Part shown: one piece after another, positions 1 through 5,201 of the stretch
Layout of the letters: each line of letters starts with the position of its first letter
How positions within the stretch are numbered: the first letter of the stretch is position 1
Source of the DNA: a bacterium
Lineage (GTDB): Bacteria > Auribacterota > UBA3054 > B51-G9
Length of the DNA: 5,201 bases
Direction: 5' to 3'
Assembly (NCBI GenBank): GCA_029939815.1
Contig: JAOZSF010000170.1
Span: forward strand, 1 to 5,201
The notes under the pieces: generated by a model
The model's database searches: none
What the model was told of the DNA's origin: nothing
Seen by the model: the letters and a program-made list of their open reading frames with translations, nothing else
Translations under genes and position numbers: made by a program

Positions 1-5
1 CATTT

Positions 6-26
6 TGCAACACTTTTATAGTTGCA
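6..26. repeat. Short inverted repeat TGCAAC/GTTGCA overlapping the -35 element
   Basis: TGCAAC at 6-11 and its exact reverse complement GTTGCA at 21-26 are separated by 9 bases. The right arm covers most of the putative -35 (22-27), which is a usual place for a repressor operator. Read as RNA it would be a weak six-pair hairpin followed by TTTT at 27-30, so it could instead be the tail of a terminator for an upstream gene outside the window. Six-base arms can occur by chance. Confidence 0.25.
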
Positions 27-50
27 TTTTAAGGGCTGTAATGGTATAAT
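22..50 (+). promoter_or_regulatory. Candidate sigma70-type promoter, extended -10, upstream of yicC
   Basis: A perfect TATAAT lies at 45-50, preceded by TGG at 42-44, which makes an extended -10 (TGnTATAAT). A partial -35, TTGCAT at 22-27 (3 of 6 matches to TTGACA), sits exactly 17 bases upstream. Transcription would start near 57, leaving a leader of about 105 bases before the yicC ATG at 163. That leader is A/T-rich; I see no Shine-Dalgarno sequence, riboswitch or convincing structure in it. This is the only good promoter match found in front of the six-gene run, so it may serve all of it. A/T-rich DNA yields chance TATAAT matches, and the host's main sigma factor is unknown. Confidence 0.5.
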
Positions 51-162
51 CACAAACTATATTAAACTGGTTTATGATGTTAAGTTGTTAAGGTTAAATA
101 CTCCTTTTCAGCTTTTCCGTAAACATAATTATATTTTAATTCTTTACAGCTTAATTATCAAA

Positions 163-1041
163 ATGATTTGTTCGATGACAGGATATGGCGCAGGGAAAGC
201 CCGCGCAGCGAATGCTACAATTGAAGTTGAGTTACGGAGCGTTAACGGACGTTCGCGTGACATCCGCTGCAATTTCCCTCGCGAATTTTCCGTGCTTGAA
301 AATAATGTGCGTAAACTTGTAAAAAAACAGCTTTCGCGCGGACAGATAACTGTTTTTCTTAAATATATTCAGGGAAATACTGATACTGTTCCATTTGACA
401 AAAAGCAAATATGCCAAGCGGTAGAGGAATTTAAAAAACTGGCGAAAAGCGCCGGACTTTCTCCTGAAGGAAATCTTGACACATTACTTCGCTTCATCTC
501 AAGCAATAATATTGCTCAGGAGAATATCTCCGTTGAAAAACTCAAAACGCCTCTAATGAAAGCCACCGCCCAAGCAATTAAATCTCATATTGATTCCCGG
601 GCTAAAGAGGGAGCCGCACTTGTTAAAGACATAAAGTCGCGAATTAAAATTATTGATAATAAAGTCGGAGCAATTAAAAAATTAGCGCCGCAGGTCGTGA
701 AGTCCTACCAGGAAAGAATCGCTAAAAGAATTGAGCAGTTGAGAAAACAAACAGGAGTAGAATTTGATCCCGTTAGAATTATAACTGAAACCGGTATTTT
801 TTCTGAGCGTGTTGATATTACTGAAGAACTTATCCGGCTGAAAGCCCACATCGACACTTTTGTAAAAACTTTGAAAAAAGGAGGTGTTATTGGTAAACGG
901 CTTGATTTTATCCTTCAGGAAATGTTTCGTGAAACGACAACAATTGGCAATAAATGTAATAACGCCGAAATTTCCGGACATGTGGTTATTATGAAAGAAG
1001 AACTCGAAAGAATGCGCGAACAAGTTCAAAATCTTGAATAA
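163..1041 (+). CDS. yicC: YicC/YloC family endoribonuclease
   Basis: A 292-residue protein, close to the 287 residues of E. coli YicC. The N-terminus MICSMTGYG matches the family's MIRSMTxx(A/G) start, which fixes the ATG at 163 although the frame stays open upstream to a TTG at 22. The YicC-like N-terminal domain covers about residues 1-155, including ELRSVNGR (24-31) and the RAKEG.AL segment (146-153). The C-terminal domain (former DUF1732) holds ERVDITEELIRLKAH (215-229), GKRLDFILQEMFRE (244-257) and the ending MREQVQNLE (284-292), nearly identical to the E. coli ending MREQIQNIE. Known family members are metal-dependent endoribonucleases acting in cytoplasmic RNA and small-RNA turnover. 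No signal peptide or frame damage is seen. No Shine-Dalgarno sequence precedes the ATG. The stop lies 4 bases before the next gene, suggesting co-transcription. In many bacteria gmk follows yicC; here a sugar kinase does. Confidence 0.95.
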   Translation: MICSMTGYGAGKARAANATIEVELRSVNGRSRDIRCNFPREFSVLENNVRKLVKKQLSRGQITVFLKYIQGNTDTVPFDKKQICQAVEEFKKLAKSAGLSPEGNLDTLLRFISSNNIAQENISVEKLKTPLMKATAQAIKSHIDSRAKEGAALVKDIKSRIKIIDNKVGAIKKLAPQVVKSYQERIAKRIEQLRKQTGVEFDPVRIITETGIFSERVDITEELIRLKAHIDTFVKTLKKGGVIGKRLDFILQEMFRETTTIGNKCNNAEISGHVVIMKEELERMREQVQNLE

Positions 1042-1045
1042 ATTA

Positions 1046-2563
1046 ATGAAAAAGAAATATTACACAATCGGGATTGACAGCGGGACTCAATCGACTAAAG
1101 CGGTGCTTATGGATGTCGCAACGGGTTGTGAATGTGCAATAGCGGTTGAGAAATATAGACTTTACGAAAAGAATGACGGTTCGCGGGAACAAAATCCGGC
1201 AGACTGGATATCGGCCGTTAAAAAAACGATTTGCGCTGTTGTTAAATCATCAAAAATTTCTCCTGAACAAGTGCTTGGAATCGGCGTTTCGGGGCAGCAG
1301 CACGGCTTTGTTCCGCTTGACAAAAAAGGGAATGTAATTCGAAGGGCGAAATTGTGGAATGATACTTCTACTCAAAAACAAGCTTCGGATTTAATAAAAA
1401 AACTCGGCGGACTTAAACGAACAATTTCAGCAATTGGTAACAGTATCCCTCCAGGATTTACCGCGTCGAAAATCAAATGGCTGAAAGAAAACGAACCCGC
1501 TAATTATAAAAAATTATCTCTAATCCTTTTGCCGCATAATTACATTAATTATTGGCTGACAGGCAGAGCCGTGATGGAAGCAGGGGACGCGTCCGGAACA
1601 GCTTTATTCGATATAAAGAAAAGGGAGTGGTCGAAAAAGGCTATTCGTGCTTTGGATGACAAAAAAGATATTTCAAAATGCCTGCCGGAAGTTCAAAACT
1701 CAAACGAAATTATCGGGACTTTAAAACCAAGCGTCGCGAAAACTCTCGGACTTTCTGAAAAATGTATTGTTTCCACCGGCGGTGGCGATAATATGATGGC
1801 AGCTATCGGTACAGGAAACGTGAAAAAAGGTGTGGTTACCGCGAGCCTCGGTACTTCAGGAACCATTTTTGCCTATTCAGACAAACCGGTGATTGACGAA
1901 AAAGCAGGAGAAATCGCCGCTTTTTGCGACAGCACAGGTGCGTGGCTTCCACTGCTTTGTGTCATGAACTGTACTGTTTCAACCGAACTCGTAAAAACAG
2001 CGTTCGGTATTTCTACTGACCAGCTTGGAAAATACGCGAAGAAAATTAAACCCGGTGCTGAAGGATTGTTACTTTTGCCTTACTTCAGCGGAGAGAGAAC
2101 ACCGAATATTCCCGATGGAAAAGGCGTTATGTACGGATTGACCGCGTTGAACTTTACAGCCGCTCATTTTTGCAGAGCCGCTATGGAAGGCGCTGCGATG
2201 AGTATAAATTACGGAGTGGAGCTTTTGCGGAGTAAAAAAATAAATCCTAAACAAATCCGTTTAACAGGCGGGGGAGCCAAAAATCCGCTCTGGCGGCAAA
2301 TCTGCGCTGATGTTTTTAATACAGAATGCAGAACTCTGAAAAGTGAAGAAGCCGCCGCGGTAGGCGCCGCGATACAAGCTTTATGGGCTTATGAGACAGC
2401 GAAAAACGGTGAACATAAAATCGAAAAATGGACTGATAAATTTGTTAAACTCGGACGTACAGTTCATTTACCGAACAAAGAAAACGTAAAATTATATAAA
2501 GAAATATACAATCGGCAGCAAAGATTGAGTGAACAGTTACTGCCGGTATTTTCAAAAAAATAA
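1046..2563 (+). CDS. xylB: Xylulokinase-like FGGY carbohydrate kinase
   Basis: A 505-residue cytoplasmic kinase, the usual length for xylulokinases. It is expected to phosphorylate D-xylulose with ATP to xylulose 5-phosphate, feeding the pentose phosphate pathway. The N-terminal phosphate-binding motif IDSGTQSTK is at 10-18 (Asp11). The sugar-site motif GIGVSGQQHG is at 78-87 (E. coli has GQMHG), followed by LWND at 103-106. The catalytic-base region STGGGDN is at 243-249, with Asp248 as the likely base. ASLGTSGT (266-273), YFSGERTP (346-353, typical of xylulokinases) and the C-terminal ATP-site motif RLTGGGAKNPLWRQ (405-418) follow. All key residues are present. The ATG at 1046 is preferred over the in-frame TTG at 1034, which lies inside yicC; the motif then starts at the usual distance from the N-terminus. 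There is no clear Shine-Dalgarno sequence. No xylose isomerase or sugar transporter lies in the window, so the substrate is inferred from motifs; another FGGY substrate remains possible. Confidence 0.9.
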   Translation: MKKKYYTIGIDSGTQSTKAVLMDVATGCECAIAVEKYRLYEKNDGSREQNPADWISAVKKTICAVVKSSKISPEQVLGIGVSGQQHGFVPLDKKGNVIRRAKLWNDTSTQKQASDLIKKLGGLKRTISAIGNSIPPGFTASKIKWLKENEPANYKKLSLILLPHNYINYWLTGRAVMEAGDASGTALFDIKKREWSKKAIRALDDKKDISKCLPEVQNSNEIIGTLKPSVAKTLGLSEKCIVSTGGGDNMMAAIGTGNVKKGVVTASLGTSGTIFAYSDKPVIDEKAGEIAAFCDSTGAWLPLLCVMNCTVSTELVKTAFGISTDQLGKYAKKIKPGAEGLLLLPYFSGERTPNIPDGKGVMYGLTALNFTAAHFCRAAMEGAAMSINYGVELLRSKKINPKQIRLTGGGAKNPLWRQICADVFNTECRTLKSEEAAAVGAAIQALWAYETAKNGEHKIEKWTDKFVKLGRTVHLPNKENVKLYKEIYNRQQRLSEQLLPVFSKK

Positions 2564-2572
2564 TCAAAAAAA

Positions 2573-3310
2573 ATGATTACCAAAACACCGAAATTTTTAT
2601 ATTTTCTGATTTTTCTGATCGCGTTAACGGCTGCCGATGCATGGCGGCGGTCATTGCAGCAGAATGATCTTTCGGTAAATCAGGCGACAAGTCCGTTAAG
2701 GAAAAACATAATTGATATAAACCGTGAATTAAGTGAAATAAAAGTTGTTCTAAAAAAACAGCAGACCGCCATGCTGAAATTAGAAAAACAACTTGAAAAG
2801 CAGAATAAACCACCGGTAGTTCAATCAGAAAAAACTATTGATTTAATTAATCCCGATGAAAATAAAATGCTTGATAAACTTGTGAACGGGATCGTTGAAG
2901 AAGAAACAGTTGAAACGAAATCTGAAAAAGCGGCAGGGAACATAATTAAATCAACAAAGATTGTAGCAGAAAAAACTGCGGGAAATAATAAATTAAATGA
3001 ATTTCCTGATATTGCTGCTTTAGCGGCAACCAACATTACTATAAAAGCCCGTGCAAATGAAATTAAAAAGAAACGAAAACTTTTACCGCCAAAACGTGTT
3101 ACTTCTCTGCCGGCGTACACCGCTGTTCCTGAAATTTCAATCCCGGACAAAAATCCGGATTTGACAAGCAAAACAATGGACGAGAAACCTGAACGAAACG
3201 TAAATGACGCGACAAGTCTTTCGCAAACTATGCTCTCCGGTAAAAAAAGAGGAGTGAAAGTAACGATCTCGGATGTACTTGAATCGTATGAGAATAATGA
3301 CGACGAATAA
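2573..3310 (+). CDS. Unrecognised protein with N-terminal membrane/signal segment and coiled coil
   Basis: A 245-residue protein of unknown function; I recognise no family. Residues 8-21 are a hydrophobic stretch after a short basic start (MITKTPK), followed by Ala-Asp-Ala at 21-23. That fits either a cleaved signal peptide or a signal anchor, so the rest is probably outside the cytoplasmic membrane. Residues 46-74 form a regular heptad pattern (I46, I49, L53, I56, L60, Q63, M67, L70, L74), a strong coiled-coil prediction. From about 79 on it is Lys-, Glu- and Pro-rich and looks disordered, with a degenerate repeat EKAAGN (118-123) / EKTAGN (133-138). The tail at about 223-245 goes from basic (KKRGVKV) to acidic (ENNDDE). 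There are no cysteines. The ATG lies 9 bases after the xylulokinase stop, inside an A-run with no Shine-Dalgarno sequence. The long open frame, position between genes and compact spacing support a real gene. It could form an envelope pair with the exported protein that follows. Confidence 0.75.
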   Translation: MITKTPKFLYFLIFLIALTAADAWRRSLQQNDLSVNQATSPLRKNIIDINRELSEIKVVLKKQQTAMLKLEKQLEKQNKPPVVQSEKTIDLINPDENKMLDKLVNGIVEEETVETKSEKAAGNIIKSTKIVAEKTAGNNKLNEFPDIAALAATNITIKARANEIKKKRKLLPPKRVTSLPAYTAVPEISIPDKNPDLTSKTMDEKPERNVNDATSLSQTMLSGKKRGVKVTISDVLESYENNDDE

Positions 3311-3326
3311 TCCTCCTTCGGCGGAT
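3310..3326 (+). other. Small imperfect hairpin between the two exported-protein genes
   Basis: ATCCTCC (3310-3316) and GGCGGAT (3320-3326) can pair around a TTC loop, with one internal mismatch (3314 against 3322). It starts at the last base of the preceding stop codon and ends 18 bases before the next ATG. It has no T-run, so it is not a standard terminator. The left arm contains CCTCCTT, which resembles the 3' end of 16S rRNA (the anti-Shine-Dalgarno core). Its role, if any, is unknown. Confidence 0.2.
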
Positions 3327-3344
3327 CTACGACGGATAACTATT

Positions 3345-4142
3345 ATGAAAATATACATTTTGATTATCACACTGCTTGCTGCAAATCTTTTTGCGGCACC
3401 TTTGAAAAAAGACGTTTACGTTTATTTTAATCCGGCTAAACTTACTTCCGAGCTAAAAGACGGCGCGACACTCTTCAAATATAAAAGTCCAAATTGTAAA
3501 TATGTTGTTCATGAACCGGGTGCGCCTGTTTTGCCGAGTGTTATGGTTTATGTTTTGATGCCTAAAGGCGCGGTATTTAAATCTTGTTCTGTTCGTGCTG
3601 AAGCACAGCCGCTATGTGGAAATTTCAAACTTTACTGCCGAAGGTATGTTGCTGAAACAGCTTTTACCGCGAAACGTTATCCTCCTAAACTTGCTGAATT
3701 TGTTGGATATAAAAAAATAAACGGATACCGTACTTTCGCTTTTAGAACTTATCCGATAACATGCCAGCCGGGAGATAATTCCGTAAACAGAATTCTTAAA
3801 ACTTCGCTGTTGATAAAATATGACGTTCCGGAAGAGAGCGGACTTTATGAGTGTCTTTCCTCAACTGCTCTTGATAAAGTTAAACATTCGGTCGTTAATC
3901 CTGATGATCTGGACAGATTAACTTCATCCTATTACGCGAAATCACCATTGAAAAGAAATTCTGTTTCAAAGATGGAGGACGAGCTTATTCGTGATTTCTT
4001 TGCCACAGAAATTAAACGGGATAATTCTAATCGTAAACCTGACATCGCGGTAACGCCCAAACGTTCATCATTTGATAAAACAGTTGAAGAAAATTTATTT
4101 ATTGACGATAATGATATTGTATATGCACCAATAACTTTTTAA
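3345..4142 (+). CDS. Exported gingipain-type (C25) propeptide-like protein lacking a protease domain
   Basis: A 265-residue protein starting with a clear signal peptide (Met-Lys, hydrophobic 3-16, cleavage near Ala17-Ala18). Residues about 56-160 resemble the peptidase C25 (gingipain) propeptide: HEPGAPVLP (56-64), VYVLMPKGA (68-76), the NFKLY strand (93-97), YPPKLAEFVGYKKINGYR (112-129), FRTYPI (133-138) and the closing strand LLIKYDV (155-161). VVNPDDLDRL (183-192) resembles the usual linker after this domain. In known proteins a caspase-like His/Cys protease domain of several hundred residues follows; here the protein ends after a charged, probably disordered tail, and purS begins 25 bases later, leaving no room for one. 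It may be a stand-alone domain, perhaps inhibitory or adhesive, or a remnant of a larger gene. The mature part has six cysteines (51, 81, 91, 98, 140, 170). The ATG at 3345 is chosen because it puts the signal peptide at the N-terminus; in-frame ATGs at 3273, 3288 and 3297 overlap the previous gene. The family call rests on remembered motifs. Confidence 0.7.
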   Translation: MKIYILIITLLAANLFAAPLKKDVYVYFNPAKLTSELKDGATLFKYKSPNCKYVVHEPGAPVLPSVMVYVLMPKGAVFKSCSVRAEAQPLCGNFKLYCRRYVAETAFTAKRYPPKLAEFVGYKKINGYRTFAFRTYPITCQPGDNSVNRILKTSLLIKYDVPEESGLYECLSSTALDKVKHSVVNPDDLDRLTSSYYAKSPLKRNSVSKMEDELIRDFFATEIKRDNSNRKPDIAVTPKRSSFDKTVEENLFIDDNDIVYAPITF

Positions 4143-4157
4143 ATAATATAATTAAAC

Positions 4158-4163
4158 AGGAAA
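4158..4163 (+). promoter_or_regulatory. Shine-Dalgarno site of purS
   Basis: AGGAAA, with AGGA at 4158-4161, lies 6 bases before the purS ATG at 4168. It is the only convincing Shine-Dalgarno sequence in front of any of the six genes. It confirms the purS start and suggests translation of purS is set independently of the genes before it. Confidence 0.7.
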
Positions 4164-4167
4164 ATTT

Positions 4168-4407
4168 ATGAAAGCTCAAATCTTTGTTACTCTTAAGAAA
4201 AGTGTGCTCGATCCGCAGGGCTCCACCATCGAACGCTCATTAAAACAAATGGGTTATGATGGCCTCGCTTCAGTTAGAATAGGTAAATTTATCGAATTGG
4301 AAATGAATACCGATGATAAAGAAAAAGCGGAAACGCAAATTGATGAAATGTGCAAAAAACTTTTTGTTAACCCGAACATTGAAGAGTATCGTTTCGATAT
4401 CCTATAA
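4168..4407 (+). CDS. purS: Phosphoribosylformylglycinamidine synthase subunit PurS
   Basis: A 79-residue protein, the usual PurS size (about 80). PurS is a small non-catalytic subunit that bridges PurL and PurQ in the three-part FGAM synthase. That enzyme uses ATP and glutamine to convert FGAR to FGAM, the fourth step of purine synthesis, in the cytoplasm. Family hallmarks are present: VTLKKSVLDPQGSTIERSL (7-25), MGYDGLASVRIGKFIELEM (28-46), MCKKLFVNPNIEEYRFDI (61-78). The NPxIExYR ending is diagnostic. The start is supported by the AGGA site 6 bases upstream. purQ starts 12 bases after the stop, the classic purSQ pair. The presence of PurS implies a short-type PurL encoded outside the window. 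Confidence 0.96.
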   Translation: MKAQIFVTLKKSVLDPQGSTIERSLKQMGYDGLASVRIGKFIELEMNTDDKEKAETQIDEMCKKLFVNPNIEEYRFDIL

Positions 4408-4419
4408 ATCTTGACAAAT

Positions 4420-5121
4420 ATGAAAAATAAAAAAATAGGCGTAGTCGTTTTTCCGGGCTCAAACTGTGATTACGACTGCTATACAGCAGCTAAAAATATT
4501 ATCAACTGTGATGTCGATTATATCTGGCATAAAGACGCTAATCCCGGCGAATTTGATGCCATAATCATTCCAGGCGGATTTTCTTACGGCGATTATTTGC
4601 GGTGCGGCGCCGTGGCGAGATTGTCACCGGTTATGAATGTTGTTTCCGAGCACGCCGAAAAAGGAAAACTCGTTATCGGGATTTGTAACGGATTTCAGAT
4701 CTTATGTGAATCCGGTTTGCTTCCAGGCGCGTTATACATGAACAAAAAACTTGACTTTATCTGTGAGTACACAAACATAAAAGTTGAACAGACTGATTCT
4801 CCGTTCACTTCACTTTGCAAAAAAGATCAGGTTTTAAATATTCCTATCGCGCACGGAGAAGGTCAGTACACCGCGCGAAAAGATGTTTTGGATATGCTTG
4901 AAAATGACGGAAGAATCGCTTTTCGTTACTGTTCTCCCGATGGTGAAGTAACTGATGAAACAAATCCCAATGGATCGCGAAAAAACATTGCGGGAATCTT
5001 TAATGAAAAAAGAAATGTGCTTGGAATGATGCCGCATCCCGAACGCGCGGTTGACAAAAAACTCGGTTCAACTGACGGTCGCTTTTTAATTAAAGCGATT
5101 GGCGAATGGATTTGTAAGTGA
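4420..5121 (+). CDS. purQ: Phosphoribosylformylglycinamidine synthase, glutaminase subunit PurQ
   Basis: A 233-residue class I glutamine amidotransferase, near the 227 residues of B. subtilis PurQ. It releases ammonia from glutamine and passes it to PurL for FGAR amidation; PurS helps assemble the complex. Visible motifs: VVFPGSNCDYD (9-19), IIPGGFSYGDYLRCGA (49-64), the nucleophile elbow GICNGFQIL (87-95) with catalytic Cys89, IPIAHGEGQY (141-150), and MMPHPER (203-209) holding the His206 and Glu208 of the triad. All catalytic residues are present and the frame is intact. The ATG at 4420 is preferred over the in-frame TTG at 4411, as it gives the usual short lead into the first strand; no Shine-Dalgarno sequence supports either, so coupling to purS is likely. 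It ends with TGA, the only one of the six genes not ending in TAA. A repeat-rich stretch follows. Confidence 0.97.
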   Translation: MKNKKIGVVVFPGSNCDYDCYTAAKNIINCDVDYIWHKDANPGEFDAIIIPGGFSYGDYLRCGAVARLSPVMNVVSEHAEKGKLVIGICNGFQILCESGLLPGALYMNKKLDFICEYTNIKVEQTDSPFTSLCKKDQVLNIPIAHGEGQYTARKDVLDMLENDGRIAFRYCSPDGEVTDETNPNGSRKNIAGIFNEKRNVLGMMPHPERAVDKKLGSTDGRFLIKAIGEWICK

Positions 5122-5122
5122 C

Positions 5123-5196
5123 TTGAAATTTGAAACTCGCGAAGCGACCGGCGCTATGTAATAACGGCTATGCCGGTCATGCCGGTTGGAATTTGA
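5123..5196 (+). repeat. Short near-identical direct repeat flanking the GCCGGT cluster
   Basis: TTGAAATTTGA at 5123-5133 and TTGGAATTTGA at 5186-5196 differ at one of 11 bases and are 63 bases apart, one on each side of the palindromic cluster. This could mark the edges of one repeat unit or target duplications of a small inserted element, but A/T-rich 11-mers can match by chance and the window ends 5 bases later. Confidence 0.25.
5145..5188 (+). repeat. G+C-rich inverted/direct GCCGGT repeat cluster after purQ (possible weak terminator)
   Basis: ATGCCGGT occurs twice in tandem with a 9-base period (5170-5177 and 5179-5186). The reverse complement ACCGGC lies at 5147-5152. The outer copy can form an 8-pair stem, 5145-5152 with 5181-5188 (one G-T pair), around a 28-base loop. 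That loop holds a smaller perfect palindrome CGGC-TAT-GCCG at 5165-5175. The inner GCCGGT can pair with the same left arm, so two folds compete. The stretch 5141-5190 is 58% G+C, well above the rest of the window. No T-run directly follows the stem, so termination is uncertain; it could equally be an intergenic repeat element cut off by the window edge. Confidence 0.45.
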
Positions 5197-5201
5197 CGTT
5201 T

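Noticed and set aside
22..162. Upstream extension of the yicC frame to a TTG start at 22
   Set aside because: The extra 47 residues match nothing in the family, whose N-terminus is MIxSMTxx; the extension also overlaps the promoter candidate.
682..1029. Minus-strand open frame of 115 codons opposite yicC
   Set aside because: It lies opposite strongly conserved yicC coding sequence and shows no recognisable protein features; the same holds for the other minus-strand frames.
2552..2573. Two A-runs (7 and 8 As) at the xylulokinase end and the next start, as a frameshift or phase-variation site
   Set aside because: A one-base slip at the first run only adds a few residues before a TGA at 2574-2576, so no meaningful alternative product results.
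3273..3344. Earlier in-frame ATGs (3273, 3288, 3297) for the propeptide-like gene
   Set aside because: They would put a long polar stretch ahead of a clear signal peptide and overlap the previous gene; the AGAGGAG at 3248-3254 is too far (18 bases) from the ATG at 3273.
4147..4152. Perfect TATAAT just before purS
   Set aside because: No -35-like sequence at 16-18 bases upstream, and a start near 4159 would cut into the Shine-Dalgarno site; likely chance in A/T-rich DNA.
4080..4167. Frameshifted remnant of a C25 protease after the propeptide-like domain
   Set aside because: Only 25 bases separate the stop from purS, and no other frame there could hold protease sequence.
4411..4416. Perfect TTGACA between purS and purQ
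   Set aside because: No acceptable -10 at the right spacing, and it would fall inside the purQ coding region.

Overview
The window is a compact bacterial chromosome segment with moderately low G+C (roughly 40% by eye). Six genes lie on the + strand, all in one direction, with gaps of only 4 to 34 bases. No mobile element, CRISPR array, tRNA or rRNA was seen. The organism cannot be fixed from the sequence. Separate small PurS and PurQ proteins argue against groups using one large PurL, such as typical Gammaproteobacteria. Four or five of the six starts lack a good Shine-Dalgarno sequence. One gene encodes a gingipain-type (peptidase C25) propeptide-like domain. Together these loosely suggest a Gram-negative bacterium with few Shine-Dalgarno sites, perhaps in the Lentisphaerota/PVC area. 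That is a low-confidence inference.

Layout. Bases 1-162 hold a candidate sigma70-type promoter (extended -10 at 42-50) with a small inverted repeat over its -35 region, then an A/T-rich leader with no recognisable gene. Then come yicC (163-1041, endoribonuclease family), a xylulokinase-like FGGY sugar kinase (1046-2563), an unrecognised membrane-anchored or exported coiled-coil protein (2573-3310), and an exported protein that looks like a C25 propeptide with no protease domain (3345-4142). purS (4168-4407) and purQ (4420-5121) follow. The last 80 bases contain a G+C-rich cluster of direct and inverted GCCGGT repeats, possibly the end of the transcription unit or an intergenic repeat.

How the genes fit together. 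PurS and PurQ are two of the three subunits of formylglycinamidine ribonucleotide (FGAM) synthase in purine synthesis; the PurL subunit must be encoded outside the window. YicC (RNA turnover) and the sugar kinase (pentose entry to the pentose phosphate pathway) are housekeeping or metabolic genes with no obvious tie to the two exported proteins between them. The spacing suggests shared transcription, but the functions are mixed. The two middle genes are the least explained part of the window.
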